Notes under the pieces: generated by a model
Database searches by the model: none
Told to the model about the DNA's origin: nothing
Seen by the model: the letters and a program-made list of their open reading frames with translations, nothing else
Origin: Arthrobacter sp.
GTDB taxonomy: Bacteria > Actinomycetota > Actinomycetes > Actinomycetales > Micrococcaceae
Direction: 5' to 3'
Assembly: GCA_029257465.1 (NCBI GenBank)
Contig: JARIBG010000061.1
Location: 1 to 64,000, forward strand
DNA length: 64,000 nucleotides
Part shown: positions 20,832 through 30,329 of the stretch, one piece after another
How positions within the stretch are numbered: the first letter of the stretch is position 1
How the letters are laid out: each line of letters starts with the position of its first letter
Program-made: the position numbers and the translations under genes

Positions 20832-21074
20832 ATGGACCTGAGCACTATCGGCTGGAACCAGGAAGCACGCGACAAGATCCTGCTCGACGCCGACCACGCG
20901 TTGCAGAGTGCTGTGCGCGAGGCCGTCGAGACGATGGACGGGAAGTCCCGCGACGAGGTCTACGAGTTCCTCTTCGCGACGCTGAAGCCGCAGTTCGTGG
21001 ACTTCAAGCCCGGGCCCGATCTCGGCGATTGCGCCGACGCCGTCGCCAACGGGGAGATCTCGCTGGAGCAGTAA
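20832..21074 (+). CDS. Small uncharacterised acidic protein (80 aa)
   Basis: ORF MDLSTIGWNQEARDKILLDADHALQ..., RBS-like AGGAG upstream and strong terminator downstream. Confidence 0.65.
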   Translation: MDLSTIGWNQEARDKILLDADHALQSAVREAVETMDGKSRDEVYEFLFATLKPQFVDFKPGPDLGDCADAVANGEISLEQ

Positions 21075-21097
21075 GCTCCCACCGCGAACTCCACGCG

Positions 21098-21150
21098 AGA
21101 GAGCAGAAGAGACCGGTCAGCGACCCGCCGACCGGTCTTTTCTGCTCTCT
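21098..21150 (+). terminator. Rho-independent-like terminator hairpin
   Basis: 21-bp near-perfect stem AGAGAGCAGAAGAGACCGGTC / GACCGGTCTTTTCTGCTCTCT. Confidence 0.75.
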
Positions 21151-21203
21151 GGGTGCTGTCCGGAAGGCGGAAGCCGTGCAGGTTGCTGTGGGTACTCAGT
21201 CGT

Positions 21204-22109
21204 TCACTCGATCGGACCGGCAGGGAGGCCGGGACCGAAGATCGGGACTGCCTCCGGGCGCTTGGCGATCACGCCGTCACCCGAGGATTGCCTCCTGAGC
21301 CGCCGCAGCACCCAGGGGACGAAGTACTCCCGTGCCCAGACGAGATCCTCGGCACGCGCCGTCCGCCAGGTCCTCGGGGTCGGCTCCTTCGGCTCGAGCG
21401 GATCCAGGGTATGCGGTACGGCGAGCGTCTCGAGGACCATGACGGCGATCGTATGGTGACCCAGCGGCGAGAAGTGCAGGCGGTCGCGGTCCCACATCTG
21501 CGGGTTCATGAGCTGCCGCAGCGCCCACATGTCGGCGATCACCGCGTCGTGGCGGGCGGCGATGGTCCGCAGATTCTCGTTGTAGATGGCGGTCTTCGAA
21601 CGGAGACTGCCGAGGACGGTCTCCCGGACATCGGGACCGGTCAGCAGCACCACGGTGGCGCCGGAGGCCGCGAGGGTCGCGACGACGCCGTCGAGTTTGT
21701 CCGCGAGGAGATCCGGATCGCCGCCCGGACGCAGCAGATCATTGCCGCCGGCCGAGATGGTGACCAGATCCGGGTGCAGGGCCAGCGCCGCCCCCACCTG
21801 CTGGTCCGCGATCTGCTGCAGCAACCGGCCCCGCACGGCCAGATTCGCGTAGGCGAAGTCCTCCTGCCCGCGCGCCAATTCCTCCGCCACCCTGTCCGCC
21901 CAGCCCCGATGTCCACCCGTACTTCCCGGATCAGGGTCGCCGATACCCTCGGTGAACGAATCCCCGAGGGCCACGAACCGGTGCCAGGGATGCGCGCCGG
22001 AGCCCTGGTCGATCAGGTCCTGTGCGCTCGGGTCGGGGCCGATCACGTGAGGCTGGGATGATGGCTCGCTGTCAGCCTGCCTGGCTGGTGGAGCAACTGA
22101 GGGTTCCAT
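21204..22109 (-). CDS. SGNH/GDSL hydrolase family protein
   Basis: FVALGDSFTEGIGD, SAGGNDLL, and D..H (DRDRLHFSPLGHH) blocks. Confidence 0.88.
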   Translation of the reverse strand: MEPSVAPPARQADSEPSSQPHVIGPDPSAQDLIDQGSGAHPWHRFVALGDSFTEGIGDPDPGSTGGHRGWADRVAEELARGQEDFAYANLAVRGRLLQQIADQQVGAALALHPDLVTISAGGNDLLRPGGDPDLLADKLDGVVATLAASGATVVLLTGPDVRETVLGSLRSKTAIYNENLRTIAARHDAVIADMWALRQLMNPQMWDRDRLHFSPLGHHTIAVMVLETLAVPHTLDPLEPKEPTPRTWRTARAEDLVWAREYFVPWVLRRLRRQSSGDGVIAKRPEAVPIFGPGLPAGPIE

Positions 22110-22226
22110 CCCTTCATTCTCCAACTGCCCCGCCTGCTCGGCCACCCTGCAACCGACGCACCCCACGCCTCGACGCGGGACCGCTTCCATGCAGGGCGGG
22201 CAGGGTGCCCGTGCCAAGATGGGGCC

Positions 22227-22901
22227 ATGACCGACACCGCCCGTGACTCAGCCGCGCCCTCCGATACGACCTGGGATCCCGTGGTCCTGTGGTCGAGGCC
22301 CGAGTCGGAGCGCAGCGGCACTCCGCTCCTGGTTCTCTTCCACGGCTACATGGCGAACGAGGAGGACCTGATGGGCCTCACCGATCATCTGCCGGAGGAC
22401 TTCACGGTGGCCTCTGTCCGCGCCCCGGAGCTTGCGGGGCCCGGTTTCTCCTGGTTCCCCCTGCCGAGCGAGCCTGCATACGCGGTGGAGAACGTGGCCC
22501 GGAGTGTGGGCGCGGTGGCCTCGTGGCTCGACGGCGTACGCGGTATCCACTCGAGTGTGAGTCTGCTCGGTTTCTCGCAGGGTATGGCGGTCGCGACGAG
22601 CCTCCTGCGGCACCAGCCGCGCGCGTTCGCGTGCGTCGTCGGACTCTCCGGCTACTGCGTCCCGGCCGAGGGCCACAGCTTCTTCCGGGACGAGGAGGTG
22701 TCGATCGCCAGGACACCGCTCTTCTGGGGACGGGACCAGGAGGATCCGGTCATCTCGGCCGAGATGATCGAGACCACGCATGCCTGGCTGACCACCCACA
22801 CCAGGCTGACGAAGGTCCTCTACTCGGACATGCTCCACAGCATCTCGCAGCGGGAACTCGCCCATGTCCGGGAGTTCCTGGCCCTGACGGTGCAGCGCTG
22901 A
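22227..22901 (+). CDS. alpha/beta hydrolase (phospholipase/carboxylesterase family)
   Basis: LLVLFHGYMANEEDL, LLGFSQGMAVA nucleophile elbow. Confidence 0.85.
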   Translation: MTDTARDSAAPSDTTWDPVVLWSRPESERSGTPLLVLFHGYMANEEDLMGLTDHLPEDFTVASVRAPELAGPGFSWFPLPSEPAYAVENVARSVGAVASWLDGVRGIHSSVSLLGFSQGMAVATSLLRHQPRAFACVVGLSGYCVPAEGHSFFRDEEVSIARTPLFWGRDQEDPVISAEMIETTHAWLTTHTRLTKVLYSDMLHSISQRELAHVREFLALTVQR

Positions 22902-22923
22902 GCCGCTGCCGGAGGCGCGGCAG

Positions 22924-23163
22924 CTAACCGCGCACTATCCGCAGCCTCACGCCGTTCACGCTGATGGTGTCGCCGGGATGGATCTGGCGCCCCCGCCGCT
23001 CCTCGATCTCACCGTTGACCTGCACCAGGCCGTTGTCGATCAGGGTCTTGGCCTCGGCGCCGTCCTCCGCGAGGGAGGCGAGCTTCAGGAGCTGACCGAG
23101 TCTGATCATGTCGTCCCGAATGGGCAGTTCCGTGCTGGGTGCGCTGTCCGTCATGCTGTCCAT
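22924..23163 (-). CDS. S4 domain RNA-binding protein
   Basis: IRLGQLLKLASLAEDGAEAKTLIDNGLVQVNGEIEERRGRQIHPGD. Confidence 0.85.
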   Translation of the reverse strand: MDSMTDSAPSTELPIRDDMIRLGQLLKLASLAEDGAEAKTLIDNGLVQVNGEIEERRGRQIHPGDTISVNGVRLRIVRG

Positions 23164-23194
23164 GATGCCCGAGACCGCGCCCTAGGCTGTACGG

Positions 23195-24172
23195 GTGTCA
23201 GACGCGCCCCTGCTTCCTCCCGCTCTCGGCTTCCCGCTCGCACTCGCAGCCGGTCTGGCCATCCCCGTCCAGGGCCGGATCAACGGAGCGCTGAGTATCA
23301 GGCTCGACGACAGCCTCGCGGCGGCGCTGATCAGCTTCGGTACCGGTCTCCTCCTCATGATCGTCATCACGGTTGCTGTTCCGCGTGCGCGGGCCGGCGC
23401 ACGGCAGATCCTCCCCGCCGTCCGGGAGCGGCGGTTCCCGCCCTACTACATCGCAGCCGGAGCCATCGGGGCGTTCTTCGTCTTCTCCCAGTCCCTGACC
23501 ATCGGACTGCTCGGGGTGGCACTGTTCACGGTTGCCGCCGTCATGGGGCAGTCCCTCAGCGGCATCCTGGTGGACCGGGCGGGCATCGGCCCCGGAGGCA
23601 AGCGCGCAGCCACCCCGATGCGGATCATCGGCGTCGCCCTGACGGTCCTGTCCGTGATCTGGGCCGTCTCGCCACGTTTCGGCGCCACCGGGCAGGTCTC
23701 CAGCTGGCTGCTCCCCGTGCTGCTGCCCGTCGCGGCCGGCATCCTGTTGAGCTTCCAGCAGGCCATGAACGGTACGGCGGCGCTGCACTACGGCACACCG
23801 CTGGCCGCCACCCTCATGAACTTCATCGCAGGCACCGCGGTGCTGCTGCCCGCCTGGCTGATCAGGATCGCCGTCGTCGGGGTGGGTGACCCGTTGCCGA
23901 CCCAGTGGTGGTACTACCTGGGCGGCCCGATGGGCTGCATCTTCATCGGACTCGGTGCTCTGCTCGTGCGTAGTCTCGGGGTGCTGCTCACGGGTCTGTG
24001 CATGATCGGCGGGCAGCTCATCGGCTCGCTCGCCCTGGACGTGGTGTTCCCCGCCCCGGGCTCGATCATCACGTTCGCCACGCTTGCCGGAACACTGCTG
24101 ACCCTGGGAGCGATCATCCTCACGACCCTGCCCTGGCCGCGCCGCCTACCGGTGCCGCCTCGCCGCGGCTGA
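23195..24172 (+). CDS. DMT-family transporter (YdcZ/DUF606-like)
   Basis: Polytopic; LALAAGLAIPVQGRINGALS and MNFIAGTAVLL typical of this family; GTG start. Confidence 0.75.
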   Translation: MSDAPLLPPALGFPLALAAGLAIPVQGRINGALSIRLDDSLAAALISFGTGLLLMIVITVAVPRARAGARQILPAVRERRFPPYYIAAGAIGAFFVFSQSLTIGLLGVALFTVAAVMGQSLSGILVDRAGIGPGGKRAATPMRIIGVALTVLSVIWAVSPRFGATGQVSSWLLPVLLPVAAGILLSFQQAMNGTAALHYGTPLAATLMNFIAGTAVLLPAWLIRIAVVGVGDPLPTQWWYYLGGPMGCIFIGLGALLVRSLGVLLTGLCMIGGQLIGSLALDVVFPAPGSIITFATLAGTLLTLGAIILTTLPWPRRLPVPPRRG

Positions 24173-24361
24173 TCCGGGGGCGCGGCCGGTCCACGAGCCT
24201 GAACGGGGACGGCGTACAGCGCAGGCCCCTGAGTACGAGCGGCTAGGCTTGAATCGTGTGTTCCAGCGCCTGCCTCACCGCAGGAGTCGTCCGGAGAGCA
24301 CCACCTGACCACCATCGGCGGACCGCACCCAGCGGCCTGCCCAGAACTGGAGACAAATCCC

Positions 24362-25750
24362 ATGGCAGCAGCCAAGTCCGCTCTCGATCCCATCATCTCC
24401 CTCGCCAAGCGGCGCGGCTTCGTCTTCCAGTCGGGGGAGATCTACGGCGGGTCCCGCTCTGCCTGGGACTACGGGCCCCTCGGCGCGGAGCTCAAGGAGA
24501 ATATCAAGCGGCAGTGGTGGCAGGCCATGGTGCGCGGACGCGAGGACGTCGTCGGACTCGACTCCGCCGTGATCCTGCCCCGCCAGGTCTGGGAGGCTTC
24601 CGGGCACGTGGACGTCTTCAGCGACCCGCTCGTAGAGTGTCTGAACTGCCACAGGCGTTTCCGCGCCGACCACCTCGAGGAGGAGTACGAGGAGAAGAAG
24701 GGCAGGGCCCCTGAGAACGGACTGCTCGACATCACGTGCTCGAACTGCGGGACCAAGGGGCGGTGGACCGAGCCGCAGGAGTTCTCCGGTCTGCTCAAGA
24801 CCTTCCTCGGCCCCGTGGCATCGGAGGAGGGCATGCACTATCTGCGGCCCGAGACCGCACAGGGCATCTTCGTGAACTTCAACAACGTGCTGACCACCGC
24901 GCGCAAGAAGCCTCCGTTCGGCATCGGACAGATCGGCAAGAGCTTCCGCAACGAGATCACCCCGGGCAACTTCATCTTCCGTACACGCGAGTTCGAGCAG
25001 ATGGAGCTTGAGTTCTTCGTGGAGCCCGGCACGGACGAGGACTGGCACCGGTACTGGATCGACGAGCGCTTCTCCTGGTACACGGGGCTGGGTATCAACC
25101 CGGACAATCTGCGTCTCTTCGAGCACCCCCTGGAGAAGCTGAGCCACTACTCGAAGGGCACCACGGACATCGAGTACCGCTTCGGCTTCCAGGGCTCGGA
25201 GTGGGGCGAGCTCGAGGGCGTCGCGAACCGGACGGACTTCGACCTCTCCACGCACTCGAAGCATTCGGGAACGGAGCTCGGCTACTTCAACCAGGCCACC
25301 AACGAGCGCTACACACCGTTCGTCATCGAGCCCGCCGCTGGTCTCACGCGCTCGTTCATGGCGTTCCTCGTCGATGCCTACACCGAGGACGAGGCGCCGA
25401 ACGCCAAGGGCGGCGTGGACAAGCGGACCGTCCTCAAGCTCGATCCGCGCCTGGCGCCGGTCAAGGCCGCCGTGCTGCCGCTGAGTCGCAACGAGGAGCT
25501 CTCGCCGAAGGCCAAGCAACTGGCGGCCCAGCTGCGCAAGGGCTGGAACATCGATTTCGACGACGCCGGCGCCATCGGCCGGCGCTACCGCCGCCAGGAC
25601 GAGATCGGCACGCCGTTCTGCATCACCGTCGACTTCGACACGCTCGAGGACCAGGCCGTCACCATCCGCGAACGCGACACCATGACGCAGGAGCGCGTGG
25701 CCCTCGACCAGGTGCAGGGCTACCTCGCCGCCCGCCTGATCGGGGCCTGA
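24362..25750 (+). CDS. glyS: Glycyl-tRNA synthetase
   Basis: Class II aa[55 protein letters not shown]. Confidence 0.95.
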   Translation: MAAAKSALDPIISLAKRRGFVFQSGEIYGGSRSAWDYGPLGAELKENIKRQWWQAMVRGREDVVGLDSAVILPRQVWEASGHVDVFSDPLVECLNCHRRFRADHLEEEYEEKKGRAPENGLLDITCSNCGTKGRWTEPQEFSGLLKTFLGPVASEEGMHYLRPETAQGIFVNFNNVLTTARKKPPFGIGQIGKSFRNEITPGNFIFRTREFEQMELEFFVEPGTDEDWHRYWIDERFSWYTGLGINPDNLRLFEHPLEKLSHYSKGTTDIEYRFGFQGSEWGELEGVANRTDFDLSTHSKHSGTELGYFNQATNERYTPFVIEPAAGLTRSFMAFLVDAYTEDEAPNAKGGVDKRTVLKLDPRLAPVKAAVLPLSRNEELSPKAKQLAAQLRKGWNIDFDDAGAIGRRYRRQDEIGTPFCITVDFDTLEDQAVTIRERDTMTQERVALDQVQGYLAARLIGA

Positions 25751-26661
25751 TGGCACTGGACTACCGCCCCTGGCAGGAGGGCGACGAACTCGAGCTCCTC
25801 CAGCTCTGGGGCGGCCCCGAATCGGCTGCGGTGGAGCAGTTCCGCGGCTCGTTCCAGCCCTCCTCGGACACCCCGTGGAACCGCTGCATCACCGTGGTGG
25901 ACCAGGGTGTCCCTGTCGCGGCGGGCTGCGTCTATGGTGCTGCGCTCCACCCGGACCGGCTCTGGTGCTACATCGAGGTGGCCCTCGATCACCGCCGCGC
26001 AGGCATCGGCTCCACCCTGTTCACGATGCTCCAGCACGAGGCCGCCGGGTCACCGTCAGGAGTGACGACGATGCGCTCCAAGGTGACACCGGAAGCGAGT
26101 GGGGCACTGTTCGCAGCGGCTCTGGGTCTGGTGACGCTGCAGCGCTCGCGGCTCGTCGTCGTCGGACCCGGCGCGCTGGCACCCTCGGCGTTCGACGACG
26201 CCGCCGGTCCGCAGCTCGAGGAAGCCGCGACAGGGTCGGTGGAACTGACCCGCGCGCTCACCGCGTTCTACGAGTCCGTCCACGCCTGGGATCGTGCCGA
26301 GCTCAGTCTGGGACGAGCCCAACAGCTCTTCCTGGGCGAGGCGAGCGGCGCCGGGGGAGCGGTGGTGCTGCGCGAGAAGCCGAAGACCGATGGCGGGTCG
26401 ATCGCCGCGTTCGCCGTCAGCTACACGCAGGCCCGCACGGACGACCCCGCGGACGTCCTGCTCGGGTACGACACAGCGCTGCCGCAGCAGGAACAGCAGG
26501 CGGCGGTGGCCACCCTCGTGGCCATGCTCGTCCACCAGTACCCCATCCGGCTCGAGCTGGACGACTCGATGGAGGCGCTCGTCGCCGTCGTCGAGCCGCT
26601 GCTCGCCTCCGGTGCGGCATACGTGGCAGGGCCCGACACGCTCGTCGTCGCGACCGCCTGA
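25750..26661 (+). CDS. GNAT family N-acetyltransferase
   Basis: DYRPWQEGDELELLQLW, HRRAGIGSTLFTML acetyl-CoA site; start overlaps glyS stop. Confidence 0.75.
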   Translation: MALDYRPWQEGDELELLQLWGGPESAAVEQFRGSFQPSSDTPWNRCITVVDQGVPVAAGCVYGAALHPDRLWCYIEVALDHRRAGIGSTLFTMLQHEAAGSPSGVTTMRSKVTPEASGALFAAALGLVTLQRSRLVVVGPGALAPSAFDDAAGPQLEEAATGSVELTRALTAFYESVHAWDRAELSLGRAQQLFLGEASGAGGAVVLREKPKTDGGSIAAFAVSYTQARTDDPADVLLGYDTALPQQEQQAAVATLVAMLVHQYPIRLELDDSMEALVAVVEPLLASGAAYVAGPDTLVVATA

Positions 26662-26709
26662 TCCGATGGTCAGGGGGTGTGCCCGGCACCACCGCGGCTG
26701 CGCACGGTA

Positions 26710-27522
26710 TCAGCCGCGGTCGTGCCGACCCGCTTTCTTGTCGGCGATGTCGGCGGCGACGCGTTCGTCGTCGGTCATGGCGCCACCGCCCAGGTGCGCC
26801 GGCATCCACCAGGCACCCGGTTCTGGATCAGGGTAGTCGGCCATGCCGATCTCGATGCCCGCCTGCAGTTCGCGGCGCAGGTGCTCGGTCTCCGCAGCGA
26901 CCTCCAGTCCCGGTGCGGGGCGGATCGGCTCGCCGACGTGGACACGCACGGGCGTCTTCCAGGCACGCCTCAGGGAGAATCCGTGCCCGCGGCTCAGGAG
27001 GCGATGGGCGCCCCAGACGGAGACGGGGATGACGGGCACCCCGGCCTCCGCCGCGAGGCGGACCGCGCCGGTCTTCAGCGCGCGGACTGTGTAGCTGCGG
27101 GACACGCCTGCCTCGGGCGCCACGGCCACGTACTCCCCGGCGCGCAGCTTGGCGAGCGCGCCGTCGTACGCTTCCGCCCCGTCCATCCGGTTGGTGACCA
27201 CGTGCCCCAAGCCGAAGACGAACGGGCTGACGAACCAGTGGTCGGCTGCACGCTTCGAGATGAGGAAGCGTGCCTGGATGCGGGCGTGGTTCCAGAGCAC
27301 CAGCTCGGTGAAGGCGAAGTCGAGGTAACCGAAGTGGGTGATGGCGACGACGGCACCGTGCCCGGGCACCGCGCGCCGCGAGCGCCCGTTCAGCGGATCC
27401 GAGGCAGGCAGGTGCTCGGTGCCGGTGACCCGGATGGGCAGGCGCAAGGCGCCGAAGACCAGCTTCCCCGCGTACACCACGCATCGGTACATGCGGTCGT
27501 TCTGCCGCGGCTTCCAGCCCAT
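26710..27522 (-). CDS. 1-acyl-sn-glycerol-3-phosphate acyltransferase-like
   Basis: PlsC-like: AVVAITHFGYLDF, VAPEAGVSRSYTVRALKTGAVRLA. Confidence 0.75.
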   Translation of the reverse strand: MGWKPRQNDRMYRCVVYAGKLVFGALRLPIRVTGTEHLPASDPLNGRSRRAVPGHGAVVAITHFGYLDFAFTELVLWNHARIQARFLISKRAADHWFVSPFVFGLGHVVTNRMDGAEAYDGALAKLRAGEYVAVAPEAGVSRSYTVRALKTGAVRLAAEAGVPVIPVSVWGAHRLLSRGHGFSLRRAWKTPVRVHVGEPIRPAPGLEVAAETEHLRRELQAGIEIGMADYPDPEPGAWWMPAHLGGGAMTDDERVAADIADKKAGRHDRG

Positions 27523-27645
27523 GGTCAGCTCCCTCGTCCGGCCGTCGATGAGCGCACGATGATCCGGCGCCCGTATATCCTTTGTACCCTCCTGCGGGGA
27601 CCCTCGTCGCGCCCCCGATTTGCGGATGCTTGCGACAATGAAGAG

Positions 27646-28884
27646 GTGAGTGCAGTATCGACCCTCCCCGCCCTGTCCAGCGACATCCCCACCGGCCCTG
27701 ACGCGAGCCCTTCCGCCGCGCCCGGGGGAGCCCTGAAGCTGGAGCTGCCGCCCCTGAGCCTCGGCAACATCACCGTGGACACACCGGTGATCCTCGCACC
27801 CATGGCGGGCATCACCAACAGGGCTTTCCGACGCCTGTGCCGTGAGTACGGTGGTGGCCTCTACGTCTCGGAGATGGTCACATCGCGTGCACTCGTGGAG
27901 CGCAGCCCGGAGTCGCTGCGGATCATCTCGCACGACGACGACGAGGACGTGCGCTCCGTGCAGCTCTACGGCGTCGACCCGAAGACGGTCGGTGCTGCGG
28001 TGCGCCTGCTCGTCGAGGAGGACCGCGCGGACCACATCGACCTGAACTTCGGCTGCCCGGTACCCAAGGTCACCCGCAAGGGCGGGGGAGCAGCCCTGCC
28101 CTGGAAGCTCGATCTGTTCACCGATATCGTCCGCACCGCGGTGCGCGAGGCATCCAGGGGCGAGATCCCGCTGACCATCAAGATGCGCAAGGGCATCGAC
28201 GAGGACCACCTCACGTTCCGGGAGGCCGGCAGGATCGCCCGCGACAGCGGCGTGGCCGCCGTCGCCCTCCACGGCCGCACCGCCTCGCAGTTCTACTCCG
28301 GGCAGGCCGACTGGAACGCCATCGCCGAGCTGCGCGAGGCGCTGCCCGACATCCCCGTGCTCGGCAACGGCGACATCTGGAGCGCCGAGGACGCCGTGCG
28401 CATGGTGCGGCAGACCGGCGTCGACGGCGTCGTCATCGGCCGCGGTTGCCAGGGCCGCCCCTGGCTCTTCGGCGATCTGATGAACGCCTTCGAGGGCGAC
28501 GCCGAGCGCTTCCGGCCCGACCTCGGGCAGGTCGCCGCGACCGTCTACCGGCACGCCGAGCTCCTCGTCGAGACCTTCGGCAGCGAGATGATGGGTCTGC
28601 GCGACATCCGCAAGCACATGGCCTGGTACTTCAAGGGCTATGTCGTGGGTGGCGACCTGCGGGCCAGGCTCGCCGCCGTCCCCACCCTCGAGGTGCTCCG
28701 CGGGCTGCTGGACGAGCTCGACCTCACCTCGCCCTATCCCGGGCAGGACGCCGAGGGGCCGCGGGGCCGCGCCGGATCCCCGAAGCGGACGGCGCTGCCC
28801 GAGCACTGGCTCGACGCGCGCGTCCTCGACAGTGCGCAGCAGGCCGACATCAGTGCCGCCGAGGTGGACGTCTCCGGCGGGTGA
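27646..28884 (+). CDS. dusB: tRNA-dihydrouridine synthase
   Basis: LAPMAGITNRAFRRLCREYGGGLYVSEMV, DLNFGCPVPKVTRKGGGAAL, GRTASQFYSG. Confidence 0.93.
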   Translation: MSAVSTLPALSSDIPTGPDASPSAAPGGALKLELPPLSLGNITVDTPVILAPMAGITNRAFRRLCREYGGGLYVSEMVTSRALVERSPESLRIISHDDDEDVRSVQLYGVDPKTVGAAVRLLVEEDRADHIDLNFGCPVPKVTRKGGGAALPWKLDLFTDIVRTAVREASRGEIPLTIKMRKGIDEDHLTFREAGRIARDSGVAAVALHGRTASQFYSGQADWNAIAELREALPDIPVLGNGDIWSAEDAVRMVRQTGVDGVVIGRGCQGRPWLFGDLMNAFEGDAERFRPDLGQVAATVYRHAELLVETFGSEMMGLRDIRKHMAWYFKGYVVGGDLRARLAAVPTLEVLRGLLDELDLTSPYPGQDAEGPRGRAGSPKRTALPEHWLDARVLDSAQQADISAAEVDVSGG

Positions 28885-28946
28885 GACGCGCACGGCTCAC
28901 TCCATCGCCGCGAGACACGAGCACTCTGCCTGATCAGAAAGGCACC

Positions 28947-30230
28947 ATGAGCTTCCCCGGAACAACCTCGACGCCCGGCTACAGCACCGCCGACACCGAG
29001 CGGTGGGTGCAGGAGCCGCCCAAGAGCCTGCACCGCACCGACTTCGAGCGGGACCGCGCCCGCGTGCTCCACTCCTCGGCGCTGCGCCGCCTCGGGGCGA
29101 AGACGCAGGTCGTCGCACCCGATACCGACGATTTCGTCCGCACCCGCCTGACGCACTCGCTGGAGGTCGCCCAGGTGGGCCGCGAGCTCGGCAGGACCCT
29201 CGGGTGCGACCCCGACATCGTCGACACCGCCTGCCTGGCCCACGATCTGGGGCATCCGCCCTTCGGGCACAACGGCGAGTCCGCGCTCAACGGGATCGCC
29301 CACGGGATCGGCGGTTTCGAGGGCAACGCGCAGACCCTCCGCCTGCTCACCAGGCTCGAGTCGAAGGTGCTGCAGGCCGACGGTGGACCGGCCGGCCTGA
29401 ACCTGACCCGGGCCAGTCTCGATGCAGCGTGCAAGTACCCGTGGACCGCGGCGTCCGCGCCCGTCCTCAGGGGACAGCGGACCACGAAGTTCGGGGTGTA
29501 CGAGGACGACCTCCCGGTCTTCGACTGGCTCCGCAGCGGTGCCCCCGAGGCCCGCTCGTGCGTGGAGGCCCAGGTCATGGATCTCGCGGACGACATCTCC
29601 TACTCGGTGCACGACGTCGAGGACGCCATCGTGGCAGGGCATCTGCAGCTGCGGTGGATGGACAGCGCCGATGCCCGCGCCCGCGTGGTCGGCTACACGC
29701 AGCAGTGGTACCTCCCCGGCAGCGATCCCGCCGCCGTCGACGCCGCGCTGGCCCGCCTCGAGGCCACCGAGGTCTGGGTCCGCGAAGCAGACGGCACCCG
29801 GCGGTCCATGGCTGCACTGAAGAACATGACGAGCCAGCTGATTGGGCGCTTCTGCCTCGACGCGATGCAGGCGACCCGCGCCATCTACGGACCCGATGCA
29901 CTCACCCGGTACAACGCGCAGATGGTGGTGCCGGAGGAGACCGGTATGGAGATCGCGGTGATGAAGGGCCTGGCCACCACGTACGTGATGACCACCGAGC
30001 ACCGCCAGCCGCTGTACGAGCGGCAGCGGGAGATCCTCGCTTCCCTCGTGGCGCAGATCCACGCCGCCGGTGACCGTCAGCTCGAACCGATGTTCGCCGC
30101 CGACTGGCGGGAAGCCCAGGACGACGACGCGCGTCTGCGTGTGGTCATCGATCAGGTGGCGTCCCTCACCGACGCCTCCGCCCTGGGCCTCCACGAGCGG
30201 ATCGTCGGACCCGTCCCGAGCCTGTGGTAG
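28947..30230 (+). CDS. dgt: Deoxyguanosinetriphosphate triphosphohydrolase-like protein
   Basis: HD-domain: RTRLTHSLEVAQVGREL, LAHDLGHPPFGHNGE; upstream of dnaG. Confidence 0.92.
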   Translation: MSFPGTTSTPGYSTADTERWVQEPPKSLHRTDFERDRARVLHSSALRRLGAKTQVVAPDTDDFVRTRLTHSLEVAQVGRELGRTLGCDPDIVDTACLAHDLGHPPFGHNGESALNGIAHGIGGFEGNAQTLRLLTRLESKVLQADGGPAGLNLTRASLDAACKYPWTAASAPVLRGQRTTKFGVYEDDLPVFDWLRSGAPEARSCVEAQVMDLADDISYSVHDVEDAIVAGHLQLRWMDSADARARVVGYTQQWYLPGSDPAAVDAALARLEATEVWVREADGTRRSMAALKNMTSQLIGRFCLDAMQATRAIYGPDALTRYNAQMVVPEETGMEIAVMKGLATTYVMTTEHRQPLYERQREILASLVAQIHAAGDRQLEPMFAADWREAQDDDARLRVVIDQVASLTDASALGLHERIVGPVPSLW

Positions 30231-30329
30231 TCCCGGCGCAGGGGGCGCGGTCCGCTCCCGCTGTGGGCTTGCGCACATGCGCGACAACGGCGGACGGTAC
30301 GTCACCGCCGCGGGCCTAAGCTTGGTCCC

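Noticed and set aside
24173-24361. T-box riboswitch upstream of glyS
   Set aside because: No recognisable T-box sequence or antiterminator with T-tract seen in this leader.
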